64,000 nt of DNA, from contig NZ_CP007451.1 of assembly GCF_000626635.1 (NCBI RefSeq), positions 2,480,001 to 2,544,000 of the forward strand, given 5' to 3'. Shown here in pieces: positions 26,178-35,062 of this stretch. The stretch is from Draconibacterium orientale. Its GTDB lineage: Bacteria; Bacteroidota; Bacteroidia; Bacteroidales; Prolixibacteraceae. Position numbers and translations under genes: made by a program. The number at the start of each line of letters is the position of its first letter. The first letter of the stretch is position 1. The notes under the pieces are model-generated. The model was not told where the DNA came from. It saw nothing but the letters and a program-made list of their open reading frames with translations, and made no database searches.

Positions 26178-27302
26178 TTAAATTCTGAAATATATTCGTT
26201 TTATAAACAGGTAATAGCATAGCAGCCATTCCAAAGTGAGAACGCTTAAGGCGGTTATGAAGTTTATTAAAAATTCGGGAGTGTTAAACCAATTCAAAAC
26301 ACCTGAGGTAAAAATGGCCACGAATCCGTTTAGCCACTGTCCGCCAACCGTATTCGAGAAAAGGTAAATAAAAATGGAGTTGGTGCCCACAACCACAAAC
26401 GGAAAAATCCATTGGTTGATCTTTTTTATGTCGATAAGCCAGTAGCTAAAAGCCAATACCAGCAACGCCCAGCCACCCGATGCCAAAACAAACGACGAAG
26501 TGGAGATACGTTTTATAATTGGTGTTACCGAAGTCCAGTCTAGTACATAGCCGAACACTAAAATAACCAAACCGCCAATTAGCAAGCGCTTTACTTTTTC
26601 AGCCTGACTTTTACCCGATTGCAGCAGTTGCCCGGCCACAACACCCCAAATGGTATGGGCCGCTGTAGGAATGCAGTTGATGGCTACCCAGCCGCCGCCG
26701 TTGTTAATTTTGCCCATAAGTAATATGTCAACCCAACTACCAAAATTATGGTCTTTTACAAAGGGTTGATTGTAGCCATCAAGCGGAAAAGTTCGGTAAA
26801 GAAGTTCGGTTAGCAGCAATAAGCCCAGCGAAACAATAATTTGAGTTGACCATTTGCAGCGCATTAAAAAGTAAGCGATTAAAATGGTTACCGAAAGTTG
26901 CGATAAAACGTTCCAAAGCTCCCAAACTAGTTTGCGGTTGTAGCCGCAGTGCAGCCCAACGCCAAATGCCAAAAGAATAATACAGCGTTTTATAATGTGC
27001 CGGGTGATTGTGGCCGTTGAGTCGCCCCGTTTTTTACGTTTTGCATACGAAAAAGGCATTGCCACACCAACAATAAACATAAAAAAGGGTTGAATGAGGT
27101 CCCAAAACCGTAATCCGTTCCACGGATGGTGATGAAACTGTAGAAAGAAACTTTCGAAAATGGTTCCGTTAACAGGAGGTTGAATTAAAACCGACCACAA
27201 ATGTGTTCCTTCAGCTACCAGCAGAAACATGGTAATTCCGCGAAAAAAATCCAACGACAAAAGGCGGTCTTCAGAAAAGAGTTTACTTGACTTTAAGCTC
27301 AT
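26178..27302 (-). CDS. HGSNAT/DUF5009-type membrane acyltransferase-like protein
   Basis: A 374-residue polytopic protein starting at ATG 27302 (MSLKSSKLFSEDRLLSLDFF); the longer frame from 27335 has only a poor start. The opening LLSLDFFRGITMFLLVAEGTH, then WDLIQPFFMFIVGVAMPFSYAKR and VAINCIPTAAHTIWGVVAGQLL, match the family that includes human heparan-alpha-glucosaminide N-acetyltransferase. About ten hydrophobic helices. Members move acetyl groups across membranes onto sugars; the acceptor is unknown. It lies 33 bp upstream of the Tat isomerase-like gene, so the pair is probably one operon for carbohydrate use. Confidence 0.82.
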   Translation of the reverse strand: MSLKSSKLFSEDRLLSLDFFRGITMFLLVAEGTHLWSVLIQPPVNGTIFESFFLQFHHHPWNGLRFWDLIQPFFMFIVGVAMPFSYAKRKKRGDSTATITRHIIKRCIILLAFGVGLHCGYNRKLVWELWNVLSQLSVTILIAYFLMRCKWSTQIIVSLGLLLLTELLYRTFPLDGYNQPFVKDHNFGSWVDILLMGKINNGGGWVAINCIPTAAHTIWGVVAGQLLQSGKSQAEKVKRLLIGGLVILVFGYVLDWTSVTPIIKRISTSSFVLASGGWALLVLAFSYWLIDIKKINQWIFPFVVVGTNSIFIYLFSNTVGGQWLNGFVAIFTSGVLNWFNTPEFLINFITALSVLTLEWLLCYYLFIKRIYFRI

Positions 27303-27432
27303 TAAGGTATTAGTTAGTAAAAACAAATGTAGCAATATTTCCGGTTAAATTGTAAGTGAACATTCGTTCTCCATACTATTGATTCAGGACTAATTTTTAT
27401 CTACCTTGAAGAATATTTTAAATTTAAGCACT

Positions 27433-28257
27433 ATGAATGAGCAAGTAACAGATTATCTTGAAATGGGTTACGATCTGCTGATAACTCACGGATTAAAAGT
27501 GATCGCAGCCATTGTAGTTCTGATACTGGGTTTTTGGATTATAAAAATAATTACCCGGAGAACTGCAAAAGTTATGGAGAAACGTAACGTTAATGTTTCG
27601 GTGAGCGGTTTTTTACGAAGTTTAATAAACATTCTTCTAAAGGTGATGCTTCTGATCAGTATTGCCAAAATGGTGGGGATAGAAACCACTTCGTTTATCG
27701 CGGTGCTTGGTGCTGCCGGACTTGCCGTTGGCATGGCCATGCAGGGAACCCTGGCGAATTTTGCTGCGGGAGTAATGATTCTGGTTTTTAAACCCTTTAA
27801 AGTTGGCGATCTGATTGTTTCGCAAGGGCACCTTGGAACAGTAAAAGAGATACACATTTTTGTTACTATACTTTTAACGCCCGAAAACAAAACCGTGATT
27901 TTACCAAATGCAGCGGTTTCGGGCAACGACATTGTAAATTATACCACTGAAGGGGTGATTCGGGTGGATATGGATTTTGGTATCTCGTATGGTTCGAACA
28001 TTAAACAGGCCAAAGATGTGCTTATGAAAATAATTGAAAATCATCCGAAAGTGCTGAAAGAACCGGCACCTTTTGTTGGCGTAAAAGGCTTGGGCGACAG
28101 TTCGGTAAATCTGGCCGTTCGTCCCTATACTTTGCCTGCTGATTACTGGGTTGTATATTTTGATGTGTACGAAGCCGGTAAAATTGCACTCGATGAGGCC
28201 GGAATTACCATTCCTTTCCCTCAAATGGATGTGCATTTAAATAAGCTGGAGAAATAG
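27433..28257 (+). CDS. mscS: Small-conductance mechanosensitive channel (MscS family)
   Basis: 274 residues from ATG 27433; a TTG nine codons upstream is less likely. Three N-terminal helices include the pore helix region TTSFIAVLGAAGLAVGMAMQGTLANFAAGVMI, which has the glycine/alanine pattern and the conserved QGTLANFAAG of MscS TM3. Then comes the beta domain (FKPFKVGDLIVSQGHLGTVKEIHIF, ILPNAAVSGNDIVNYT) and the alpha/beta C-terminal part. The protein relieves turgor on osmotic downshock at the inner membrane. Monocistronic, closed by a strong shared terminator. Confidence 0.94.
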   Translation: MNEQVTDYLEMGYDLLITHGLKVIAAIVVLILGFWIIKIITRRTAKVMEKRNVNVSVSGFLRSLINILLKVMLLISIAKMVGIETTSFIAVLGAAGLAVGMAMQGTLANFAAGVMILVFKPFKVGDLIVSQGHLGTVKEIHIFVTILLTPENKTVILPNAAVSGNDIVNYTTEGVIRVDMDFGISYGSNIKQAKDVLMKIIENHPKVLKEPAPFVGVKGLGDSSVNLAVRPYTLPADYWVVYFDVYEAGKIALDEAGITIPFPQMDVHLNKLEK

Positions 28258-28267
28258 GTTCAGAGAT

Positions 28268-28304
28268 AAAAAAAAACTCCGGGAATTTTCCCGGAGTTTT
28301 TTTA
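28268..28304. terminator. Bidirectional terminator between mscS and the acyl-CoA synthetase
   Basis: ACTCCGGGAA/TTCCCGGAGT stem flanked by an A run on the left and a T run on the right, so it can stop transcription from both convergent genes. It touches the last codon of the synthetase gene. Confidence 0.85.
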
Positions 28305-29942
28305 TACGTATTTGTAACGCTTTATATTTCGTTTTGGCGTTTTTTCGAACTCTTCGTCAACCAATTCAATGCGGCTAATATGTTCGTAACGCGGCAAATC
28401 GGCATTGGCCTTTTTTTGGTTTTCGGCCATTATCGCCGGCAGTTCTTTTTCGTCAATGTTATCCGCTTTCATCGATTCAAAATCGGGATAAACCAGTGCT
28501 ACAAGTTTGTGATCGCGCTCAACAACCACACACTCGGCAATATAATTTTGGTTACAAAGTTTAGCTTCAATTTCTTCGGGGTAAATATTTTGCCCCGATG
28601 GGCCAAGCAGCATATTTTTCGATCGTCCGCGAATATAAATGAAGTTGTTCCGGTCAATCACGCCAAGGTCGCCGGTTTTTAACCAGCCATCTTCGGTGAG
28701 CACGGCTTTTGTTTCCTTTTCGTTTTTGTAATAACCCAGCATTACATTCTCGCCTTTTACCTGAATTTCGCCAACCACGTTGTACGGATCTTCCGAATCG
28801 ATTCGAACTTCCATGCGATCAACAAGCGTTCCGGCCGATGAGCGCATTGTTTTATTCCACGCTTCGTAGCTAATCAGCGGGCCACATTCGGTCATTCCGT
28901 AGCCAATAGTAAACGGAAAATTAATGCGTTTAAAAAAAGCCTCCACATCCGAGCTCAGCGGTGCTCCGCCGATTTCAATTTCGAAGAAGCGTCCGCCAAA
29001 TGTTTCAACCATTTTTGTCCTGATCTTTTTCAGAATGACAGTTGAAATGACCGGTATTTTCAGCAGAAATTTTACGGAAGGCTTTTCAATTGCCGGTAGA
29101 ATACGTTTTTTGTAAATCTTTTCAATTATTAACGGTACTGATAGAATAAGGTGAGGTTTTATTTCTCCAAAAGCTTTTGTAATAACGGCCGGCGATGGCA
29201 TTTTACTCAGGAAAGTAATGTGGCATCCTTTACTCAGCGGGAATAAAAATTCGAAAAGCAGGCCGTAAACATGTGCCATTGGCAAAAACGAAACAATTCT
29301 GTTGCCGGGTTTTAAAGGCATGTGTTCCTGTGCAAAAATTACATTCGACAACAGGCTTCGTTCGGGTATCATTACTCCTTTTGTAAAACCCGATGTACCC
29401 GATGTGTACGAAATAATACACATTTCTTCCGATTCCCATTCTTCAAAAACAAATGCTGTTTTATTTAATGGGTTTTCCTTATAATATTGAAATCCGTCGT
29501 TCAGTTTGAATTGTATATTTTCGTCTTTTGCGGCGTGTAAACTAAAATCTTCAAGCTTGATTATGGCTTGCAGCTTTTCCGACGATTCAAGATCAACCTT
29601 TTCCAAATGCGTGTTTGCTCCAATAACCAGTTTCGATTCAGAGTGGTTGATAATGTGGTTCGTATCGTTTTTATTAAAATCGGGTAGAATAGGAACAATA
29701 ACAAGCCCGGCAGAAATGGCCGAAAGAAATGTTGTTGCCCAGTTTGATGAGTTTCTTCCCAGTACCGCAATTTTGTCGCCGCGTTGTAAGCCGGCAAGCT
29801 GATAAAATAAGTGAAGCGATTTTATGGTTTTGGCAATGTCCTTATAATGGTAATCTCCGCCTTCATAATCGGAAAAAGCCGGTTCGTCCCAGTTTTCATG
29901 AAAGGCGGTTGTAAATAGTTTTGCCAATGTTTGATTACGCAT
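28302..29942 (-). CDS. AMP-binding long-chain acyl-CoA synthetase
   Basis: A 546-residue adenylate-forming enzyme from ATG 29942. The ATP/AMP motif YTSGTSGFTKG, GYGMTECGPLISYE (A5), KTGDLG (A7) and GRSKNMLLGPSGQNIYPEEIE (A8) are all intact, and a C-terminal lysine lies in TPKRNIKRYKYV. It activates fatty acids to acyl-CoA via acyl-AMP at the cytoplasmic membrane; chain-length preference cannot be read from the sequence. Convergent with mscS and separated by about 450 bp from the two-component operon upstream. Confidence 0.92.
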   Translation of the reverse strand: MRNQTLAKLFTTAFHENWDEPAFSDYEGGDYHYKDIAKTIKSLHLFYQLAGLQRGDKIAVLGRNSSNWATTFLSAISAGLVIVPILPDFNKNDTNHIINHSESKLVIGANTHLEKVDLESSEKLQAIIKLEDFSLHAAKDENIQFKLNDGFQYYKENPLNKTAFVFEEWESEEMCIISYTSGTSGFTKGVMIPERSLLSNVIFAQEHMPLKPGNRIVSFLPMAHVYGLLFEFLFPLSKGCHITFLSKMPSPAVITKAFGEIKPHLILSVPLIIEKIYKKRILPAIEKPSVKFLLKIPVISTVILKKIRTKMVETFGGRFFEIEIGGAPLSSDVEAFFKRINFPFTIGYGMTECGPLISYEAWNKTMRSSAGTLVDRMEVRIDSEDPYNVVGEIQVKGENVMLGYYKNEKETKAVLTEDGWLKTGDLGVIDRNNFIYIRGRSKNMLLGPSGQNIYPEEIEAKLCNQNYIAECVVVERDHKLVALVYPDFESMKADNIDEKELPAIMAENQKKANADLPRYEHISRIELVDEEFEKTPKRNIKRYKYV

Positions 29943-30067
29943 TTCAAGCAATTTTAAATTTAATGGGTAAAAATACCATATTTCACATTAAAACAAATTG
30001 TTTGAACACAAATATGATTGCTGTAGGAGGTGAAACCGGTATCGCTGCCAAAAGTTTGTAATGGAAA

Positions 30068-30105
30068 CAAAAAAGCCAACCCTTGAGGTAGTGGGTTGGC
30101 TTTAT
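30068..30105 (-). terminator. Rho-independent terminator of the small transcript
   Basis: On the minus strand AAAGCCAACCC/GGGTTGGCTTT forms an 11-bp stem followed by TTTTG. Confidence 0.75.
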
Positions 30106-30310
30106 GCCCCTTGTTTTGTTTATCTTGATTTAACTATTAGTTTGCTTTCAGGGACAGTGAAGGAAAGTTTGCGTTTGTGTAGTTATAAACCGCGGTGTTT
30201 GTAACTTCAATCAAGCATAAACAAGGAACCGAATGTGAGGAGATAAATTCTTCTTGTTTTTATTATATCAATAATGAAAAGAACTATGTCTTAATTGCAA
30301 TACAAAACTA
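30068..30310 (-). ncRNA. Candidate LytTR-regulated small transcript
   Basis: Reading leftwards, a TAGTTTTG -7 box (30303-30310) lies 34 nt from a LytTR-type half-site array (30344-30393), and a strong terminator hairpin closes the unit near 30068. The expected transcript is about 230 nt (start near 30296). No ATG frame of useful length is present; the best frame starts with TTG and would encode about 25 residues ending PSLSLKAN. It could be a small RNA, a short peptide message or a gene remnant. Inference from signals only. Confidence 0.4.
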
Positions 30311-30343
30311 TGCAAATGATCTGAAATAAAATTAGGTATTTTA

Positions 30344-30393
30344 TAAACGGTAGGTTCTGGCGAATAAGCGGTAGGTTTTGGCGAATAAACGGT
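30344..30393 (-). promoter_or_regulatory. LytTR-type three-half-site array, downstream copy
   Basis: TAAACGGT (30344), TAAGCGGT (30365) and TAAACGGT (30386) are spaced exactly 21 bp. On the minus strand they read ACCGTTTA or ACCGCTTA with 13-bp spacers, the arrangement known for the LytTR regulator BtsR/YehT. The spacers are also nearly identical (AGGTTCTGGCGAA). It starts 8 bp beyond the histidine kinase stop codon. Confidence 0.75.
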
Positions 30394-30400
30394 TTTGAGC

Positions 30401-33307
30401 CTACTCAACTATAGGCACCAAAAGTGTAATTTTTGCTCCCGGATTTGTTTCTCCAGGGTAAAGTTCTTCGTTCTTAATTTGGGTTTTTACCCGGTATTTT
30501 TCGCCAATTAGCTGAATCCTTTTTTGAGTAAGGTTGGAAGCCATATTCAGATGGCTTTTCGTTTTTGAGAATGCTTTTGATTTCTCGAACCCAATTCCAT
30601 TATCTTCAATTACTATCCGGATACTTTTTTCATTAATGTATATAAAGCGGATGGTAATTTTTCCGTTGCCCGACAATTGGGAAATGCCGTGCCAAATGGC
30701 ATTTTCAACAAACGGTTGTACAATCATCGAAGGAATGTAATAATCGTCTTGCTGCAACTGCTCGTCGAGAATTACACTGAAATCAAAATGGTTTTCCATT
30801 CTGAATTGTTCCAGCTCAATGTAGTTTCTTAAACGTTCCACTTCGTCATCCAATAAAACGGAGTTCGATTTAATGGAATTCATGGTTTGCCTTATTAGTC
30901 GGGCAAAGCGAGACAGATAAGCACCTGCTTCTTCGGATTTATTCTGTAGTAAAAACTTTTGAATCGAACCCAACGAATTGAAAATAAAATGGGGGTTCAT
31001 CATCGATTGTAAAGCCCGGTTCTCGAGTGTAACAAGCTGGTTGTCTTTTTCGCGCTCGCGAAGTTGACGGAGGTAGTAGCTTCTTACCAGCAAAAATCCC
31101 AGAAACAACAGGATAAGCAGTGCCCCGATCTTTGTAATTATGCGTTGAAAAAAAGTAGGAACTACGGTAACCGGAAGTTCGATTACTTCGCTGTAGGGTT
31201 CCATATTTTTTCTCGATTTCAATTTAAAAGTATAATGTCCGGGTTTTAGGTTAAGATATACCACTTGTTTTTCGGTACCGGTAATCCAATCGTTATTTAC
31301 ACCTTCCAGCATGTAGGCATAGTTTGATGGCGACGAAGAGAAATTAAGACTCGAAAATTCAATGTTTAAGCGGTCTTTGCTTTTGTATATAATTTCGCCT
31401 TTGTCAAGCGCAATTTCTTTTTCATCGAGTGTTACTTTCGAAAAATAAGGTTTTGTGGGGATCATAACTGCATTAACACATTCGCTAACGGGAATAAGTG
31501 TTAGCCCGTCGTCGGAGGCGACATATAAAATTTCGTTGTGGCAATACAGGTCGTTAATATTGTTGAATGTAATATTTAGTCGGTTAAGTACTGCAGTTTT
31601 GCCCTGAATAACCTGTGTTGGATTTGAAATAAAATAAACCGTTTGCGGATTATACAGAAAAAGCGTTTTATCATAGTAAATCATATCTTTTATTTTCAGG
31701 TTGATATGATCTTCGAGATTGTTGATAAGGCTGTATTTGCTGTTGCTGTGCATTAAAACAAGTTCCGAATTGTCGGCTTCTTCAATTTGAAGGACTTCGG
31801 TGGTTGAGTCGATGCTTATGTTCGAAGCGATCCATTTTCCGTCGAAAGCACTGTAAGTAGAATCGGTAGAAATCTGTCCGTTTGAAACAACATAGTTTGT
31901 GTTCCCATTTACAATCAGATCATTTTTGTAGTTTAGAAACATATTACGTATTCGCCCCCAGCCGGTGTAGTTTATACGAAATTGCGGGTAGTTGTCTTTA
32001 AGTTGACGGAAGAATAAATTGTCGTTTAAATAAAAATTCACTACCGATTCGGATGGGTCAACTATTGGTTTTTTAACATGAATATTCGACTTGTTAAAAT
32101 TGTCGTATTTAATGGTGTTGCTTTTCGGGTCGATTCGAAGATTCCTGTAAATGTACAATGGCGTATTTATGCCACTTATCAGCAATGTATTGTCGCTTAA
32201 TTGTGTTATCTGGTCGAGTATATATTCACCAACATCCATTTTTTTGTCGAAAAGTTTCCCATCCTTAAAAATGAATAATGATTCGCCGTTTGTTAGCCAC
32301 AAAAAATCGTTATTTGATGGTGCTATGGCTCTTACTCCTTTCTCGTCAAACTCGTCGGTCTCTATGGTTTGGTATTTTAAAATGCCGTTGTTTATTTTAA
32401 AAACACCGTAGGTAGTTGAACTTGTCCATAAGTTGTTTTGATCATCAATCACCACGTTTTGAATTTTATCCATCTCGTGGTGAAACACCAGACTGTCGTT
32501 TTTAAAACAATACAAGCCGTTGTCGAATGTCGATACCCAAAGGAATTCATCCTTAACCAGCATGTCGTTTACCACCTGGGCATCAATGTGTACAAAGTTT
32601 TTCGAAATAAGCTGTGAACCCTGAAACAGGTGAATATTCCCATCCATATCGCATACATAGGTAACGCCTTCGGGCGATAGGGTAACGCGGGTTACATTAA
32701 AATCAAGCGGGTGGATTTTTATTATTTTATCTACTGTACTTTTTTCAACTATGCGGCTATTATCCCAAAACAGGAGATTGTTATTAGTGTTTCTGGTAAT
32801 ATTAAAAATAACAGCTCCGTTTACACTCGATGGCAGGTAGTCGATAAAATGGTTGCCTTTTATCACCGAAACTTCTCCGGTGCCATTGTACAGGTAAATG
32901 GTTGAATCTTTATCCTGAAACAGATCGTGGTAATAAAAATCGGTTTTTATTTCGCTCAGGAACGGAGCATTTTTTTCGTTAAACACCTTGTTTTTATAGA
33001 TAAAGTTAACCGAGCCATCAATATTCAGGCACCAAATCCGTCCTTCCAGGTCTTCTTTCATACGGGCAATGCGGTTATAGCTCATCCCGTTTTTAGTGGT
33101 GTACCGAACATAGCTTGTGCCATCAAAACGAACTACACCGGCAGATGTGCCGAACCACATAAAATCATTCTTATCCTGTAATACACAAAACACCTTATTG
33201 GTGGGTAATCCATCGTCAATTGTATAATTGGTGATAAACGGATTTTGTCCGCAAACAAGCTGAGAGATGAATAAAAATAGTGCAGGTATTAACAGGGCTT
33301 TTTTCAC
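30401..33307 (-). CDS. LytS-type sensor histidine kinase with propeller and Y_Y_Y sensor domains
   Basis: A 968-residue sensor beginning at GTG 33307, which overlaps the TAG of the regulator gene by one base. A signal peptide (cleavage near SQLVCG) leads into two-component propeller repeats (FITNYTIDDGLPTNKVFCVLQDKNDFMWFGTSAGVVRFDG and further blades), then a Y_Y_Y domain (LEGVNNDWI, LKPGHYTFKLKS), one membrane helix (IGALLILLFLGFLLV), a coiled coil and a His_kinase domain with NPHFIFN (His773) and the ATP lid motifs FVENAIWHG and IEDNGIGF. Unlike hybrid two-component systems of this group, it has no receiver or AraC output; the partner regulator is separate. It senses an unknown periplasmic ligand. 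Confidence 0.92.
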   Translation of the reverse strand: MKKALLIPALFLFISQLVCGQNPFITNYTIDDGLPTNKVFCVLQDKNDFMWFGTSAGVVRFDGTSYVRYTTKNGMSYNRIARMKEDLEGRIWCLNIDGSVNFIYKNKVFNEKNAPFLSEIKTDFYYHDLFQDKDSTIYLYNGTGEVSVIKGNHFIDYLPSSVNGAVIFNITRNTNNNLLFWDNSRIVEKSTVDKIIKIHPLDFNVTRVTLSPEGVTYVCDMDGNIHLFQGSQLISKNFVHIDAQVVNDMLVKDEFLWVSTFDNGLYCFKNDSLVFHHEMDKIQNVVIDDQNNLWTSSTTYGVFKINNGILKYQTIETDEFDEKGVRAIAPSNNDFLWLTNGESLFIFKDGKLFDKKMDVGEYILDQITQLSDNTLLISGINTPLYIYRNLRIDPKSNTIKYDNFNKSNIHVKKPIVDPSESVVNFYLNDNLFFRQLKDNYPQFRINYTGWGRIRNMFLNYKNDLIVNGNTNYVVSNGQISTDSTYSAFDGKWIASNISIDSTTEVLQIEEADNSELVLMHSNSKYSLINNLEDHINLKIKDMIYYDKTLFLYNPQTVYFISNPTQVIQGKTAVLNRLNITFNNINDLYCHNEILYVASDDGLTLIPVSECVNAVMIPTKPYFSKVTLDEKEIALDKGEIIYKSKDRLNIEFSSLNFSSSPSNYAYMLEGVNNDWITGTEKQVVYLNLKPGHYTFKLKSRKNMEPYSEVIELPVTVVPTFFQRIITKIGALLILLFLGFLLVRSYYLRQLREREKDNQLVTLENRALQSMMNPHFIFNSLGSIQKFLLQNKSEEAGAYLSRFARLIRQTMNSIKSNSVLLDDEVERLRNYIELEQFRMENHFDFSVILDEQLQQDDYYIPSMIVQPFVENAIWHGISQLSGNGKITIRFIYINEKSIRIVIEDNGIGFEKSKAFSKTKSHLNMASNLTQKRIQLIGEKYRVKTQIKNEELYPGETNPGAKITLLVPIVE

Positions 33308-34101
33308 TATTCAATTGTTTTGGAGTATTTTGAAACAGCTTCTTTAAACTCGGTGTATTTTCTGCGCGAAATAGCCAATTCTGTTTGGTCGTCCATTATT
33401 GCGTAGTTGCCTTCGAAACTCGAAAATCCCCGAAGAAAATTTAAATTGATCAAAGTGGATTTATGAATGCGAATAAAAACCGAAGGATCGAGAATCTTTT
33501 CAATGTCTCCTACTGGTCTGGTCGATACTACTTTTTCGAGGCCCGACAGATGAATTACAGAATAAGCTCCATCAGCTTCAATATATCTGATTTTATCTAT
33601 TTCTAGAATTTGAAAACCAAACTTCTGGATTACCGTAATTTTGGGGGCATAAACAAAACCATTGTTGGCCTGGCGGGTAAGGTTGTTTAACGATTCGCCG
33701 TACGTTGTTTGTATATCCTGGTTTTGGCGGCGAAGATCGAGATGCGATGTAGCCTTCGATACCGCTTCTTTTAATTCTTCCGGATCAATGGGTTTTAGCA
33801 GGTAATCAATGGCGTTTGTTTTTATGGCGCGCAAGGCGTATTCTTCGTAAGCTGTGGTAAAAATAATGGCGTAATCTTCTTTTGGAATACTATTCAGAAA
33901 ATCGAAGCCATTTTCTCCGGGCATCGAAATATCGAGGAAAATTAATTGTACATCCCATTGGTTTAGTAATTCACGTCCCTGGCTGGCCGAACCGGCCGTA
34001 TCGCAAATATTAATATTCGGGCAGTTGCGTTGAAGTAAGATCTTCAAAGCCTCCTGCACGTTCTTTTCGTCGTCGATAATTATGGCGTTGTATTTAGTCA
34101 T
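33307..34101 (-). CDS. LytTR-family response regulator
   Basis: 264 residues from ATG 34101 (MTKYNAIIIDDEKNVQEALK). The receiver has the acidic pair IIDDE, phosphoacceptor Asp57 in LIFLDISMPGENG, and the Thr/Lys switch residues (IIFTTAYEEYA, LLKPID). The C-terminal half is a LytTR DNA-binding domain (IRYIEADGAYSVIHLSG, FIRIHKSTLINLNFLRG, LAISRRKYTEFKEAV). The gene is translationally coupled to its kinase (stop TAG and start GTG share one base). A TATCTTTG box ends 6 bp before the ATG, implying a nearly leaderless transcript. A matching LytTR half-site array lies 47 bp upstream, so autoregulation is likely. Confidence 0.93.
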   Translation of the reverse strand: MTKYNAIIIDDEKNVQEALKILLQRNCPNINICDTAGSASQGRELLNQWDVQLIFLDISMPGENGFDFLNSIPKEDYAIIFTTAYEEYALRAIKTNAIDYLLKPIDPEELKEAVSKATSHLDLRRQNQDIQTTYGESLNNLTRQANNGFVYAPKITVIQKFGFQILEIDKIRYIEADGAYSVIHLSGLEKVVSTRPVGDIEKILDPSVFIRIHKSTLINLNFLRGFSSFEGNYAIMDDQTELAISRRKYTEFKEAVSKYSKTIE

Positions 34102-34107
34102 CACTAA

Positions 34108-34115
34108 CAAAGATA
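34108..34115 (-). promoter_or_regulatory. -7 box (TATCTTTG) of the two-component operon
   Basis: On the minus strand TATCTTTG fits TAnnTTTG. It lies 33 bp from the half-site array and has no good -33 TTTG, as expected for an activator-dependent promoter. Confidence 0.55.
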
Positions 34116-34147
34116 GGATTAATTGTAAAAAATAATTTGCTTTTATA

Positions 34148-34197
34148 TAAGCGGTAGGTTCTGGCGAATAAGCGGTAGGTTCTGGCGAATAAACGGT
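34148..34197 (-). promoter_or_regulatory. LytTR-type three-half-site array, upstream copy
   Basis: TAAGCGGT (34148), TAAGCGGT (34169) and TAAACGGT (34190) are spaced 21 bp, i.e. ACCGCTTA-N13-ACCGCTTA on the minus strand. Spacers are identical to those of the copy at 30344. It lies between the divergent regulator operon and secreted paralogue 4. Confidence 0.78.
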
Positions 34198-34397
34198 AAT
34201 TTTTACACGTTATAATTTGCCGGTTTTTAGCTTGTTCTTCATCAATTTTAAGGGTTAACACCACATTAACACAAGTATAATTCGTTGAAGATAAAGGACT
34301 GAATGGTCTTTAACATTCGGTTAACAGGATGCAATTAAACTTTATCCCTATATTTCTGTCACAGAAGCTGAAAACAATTAAATAGAGAAAACAAGTT

Positions 34398-34994
34398 ATG
34401 CAACGATTAAACAAAGTTCTTTTAACAATTGCTCTTGCACTTGGTGCAGGAGCTGTAATGGCAACAGGAAATTTAAGTGTAAGTATTTCGGAAGGCGAAG
34501 GTGCTGAGGCCCACGTTCGTGTTACCAATGCGGTAGAAAGCCAGTTTGAAATGGAAATTCGCAACGGGAATAATGATATTATTTATTACAAGCAAATTCA
34601 GCAGCCGTTGAAACTGGTTTTGAACACTTTTGATTTTTCGAAACTAAGCAATGGCCAATACACTTTCTTTGTGAAGATTGACAACGAACAAAATGTTTCC
34701 ACGCTGGCCGTTAAAAATGGTAAAGTAAAAGTTATTGATCAGGTAAAACAGGTTGATCCCTACTTTGGTTTATTCAACGATCAGTTGAATATCTCCTATC
34801 TGAATCATGGTGCGGGCGATGTAAAATTGTTCCTGTATGATGAACAAAACAATAATCTGATCCATGAAGATTTACTGGGATCGGAGTTTGCGGTGCATCA
34901 CGCCATTGATCTTTCGAATCTTAAAAATGGCAGCTACGAGGCTGTTTTGGTAAGCAGCAATGGAACCTATGAATACGACATTACGCTCAATTAA
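34398..34994 (+). CDS. Small secreted two-domain protein, paralogue 4 of 5
   Basis: 198 residues: signal peptide MQRLNKVLLTIALALGAGAVMA, then the two-unit layout with FEMEIRNGNNDIIYYKQ, DFSKLSNGQYTFFV, linker QVDPYFGLFNDQLNISYLN, and VKLFLYDEQNNNLIHED, DLSNLKNGSYEAVLVSSN. It is divergently oriented from the LytS/LytTR operon, with the half-site array about 200 bp upstream, so it could share that control, but the distance is large. Function unknown. Confidence 0.72.
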   Translation: MQRLNKVLLTIALALGAGAVMATGNLSVSISEGEGAEAHVRVTNAVESQFEMEIRNGNNDIIYYKQIQQPLKLVLNTFDFSKLSNGQYTFFVKIDNEQNVSTLAVKNGKVKVIDQVKQVDPYFGLFNDQLNISYLNHGAGDVKLFLYDEQNNNLIHEDLLGSEFAVHHAIDLSNLKNGSYEAVLVSSNGTYEYDITLN

Positions 34995-35032
34995 TATTTT
35001 TCGTAAGTATAGTTAGATTAGTTAGTTTTGGT

Positions 35033-35062
35033 AGAGCGAATCCGAATGGGTTCGCTTTTTTT
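35033..35062 (+). terminator. Terminator after paralogue 4
   Basis: Imperfect stem AGCGAATCC/GGGTTCGCT followed by TTTTTTT. The remaining ~330 bp up to the next gene show only a short palindrome (CCTGTTAATACAGG near 35254) and no identifiable promoter. Confidence 0.7.
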
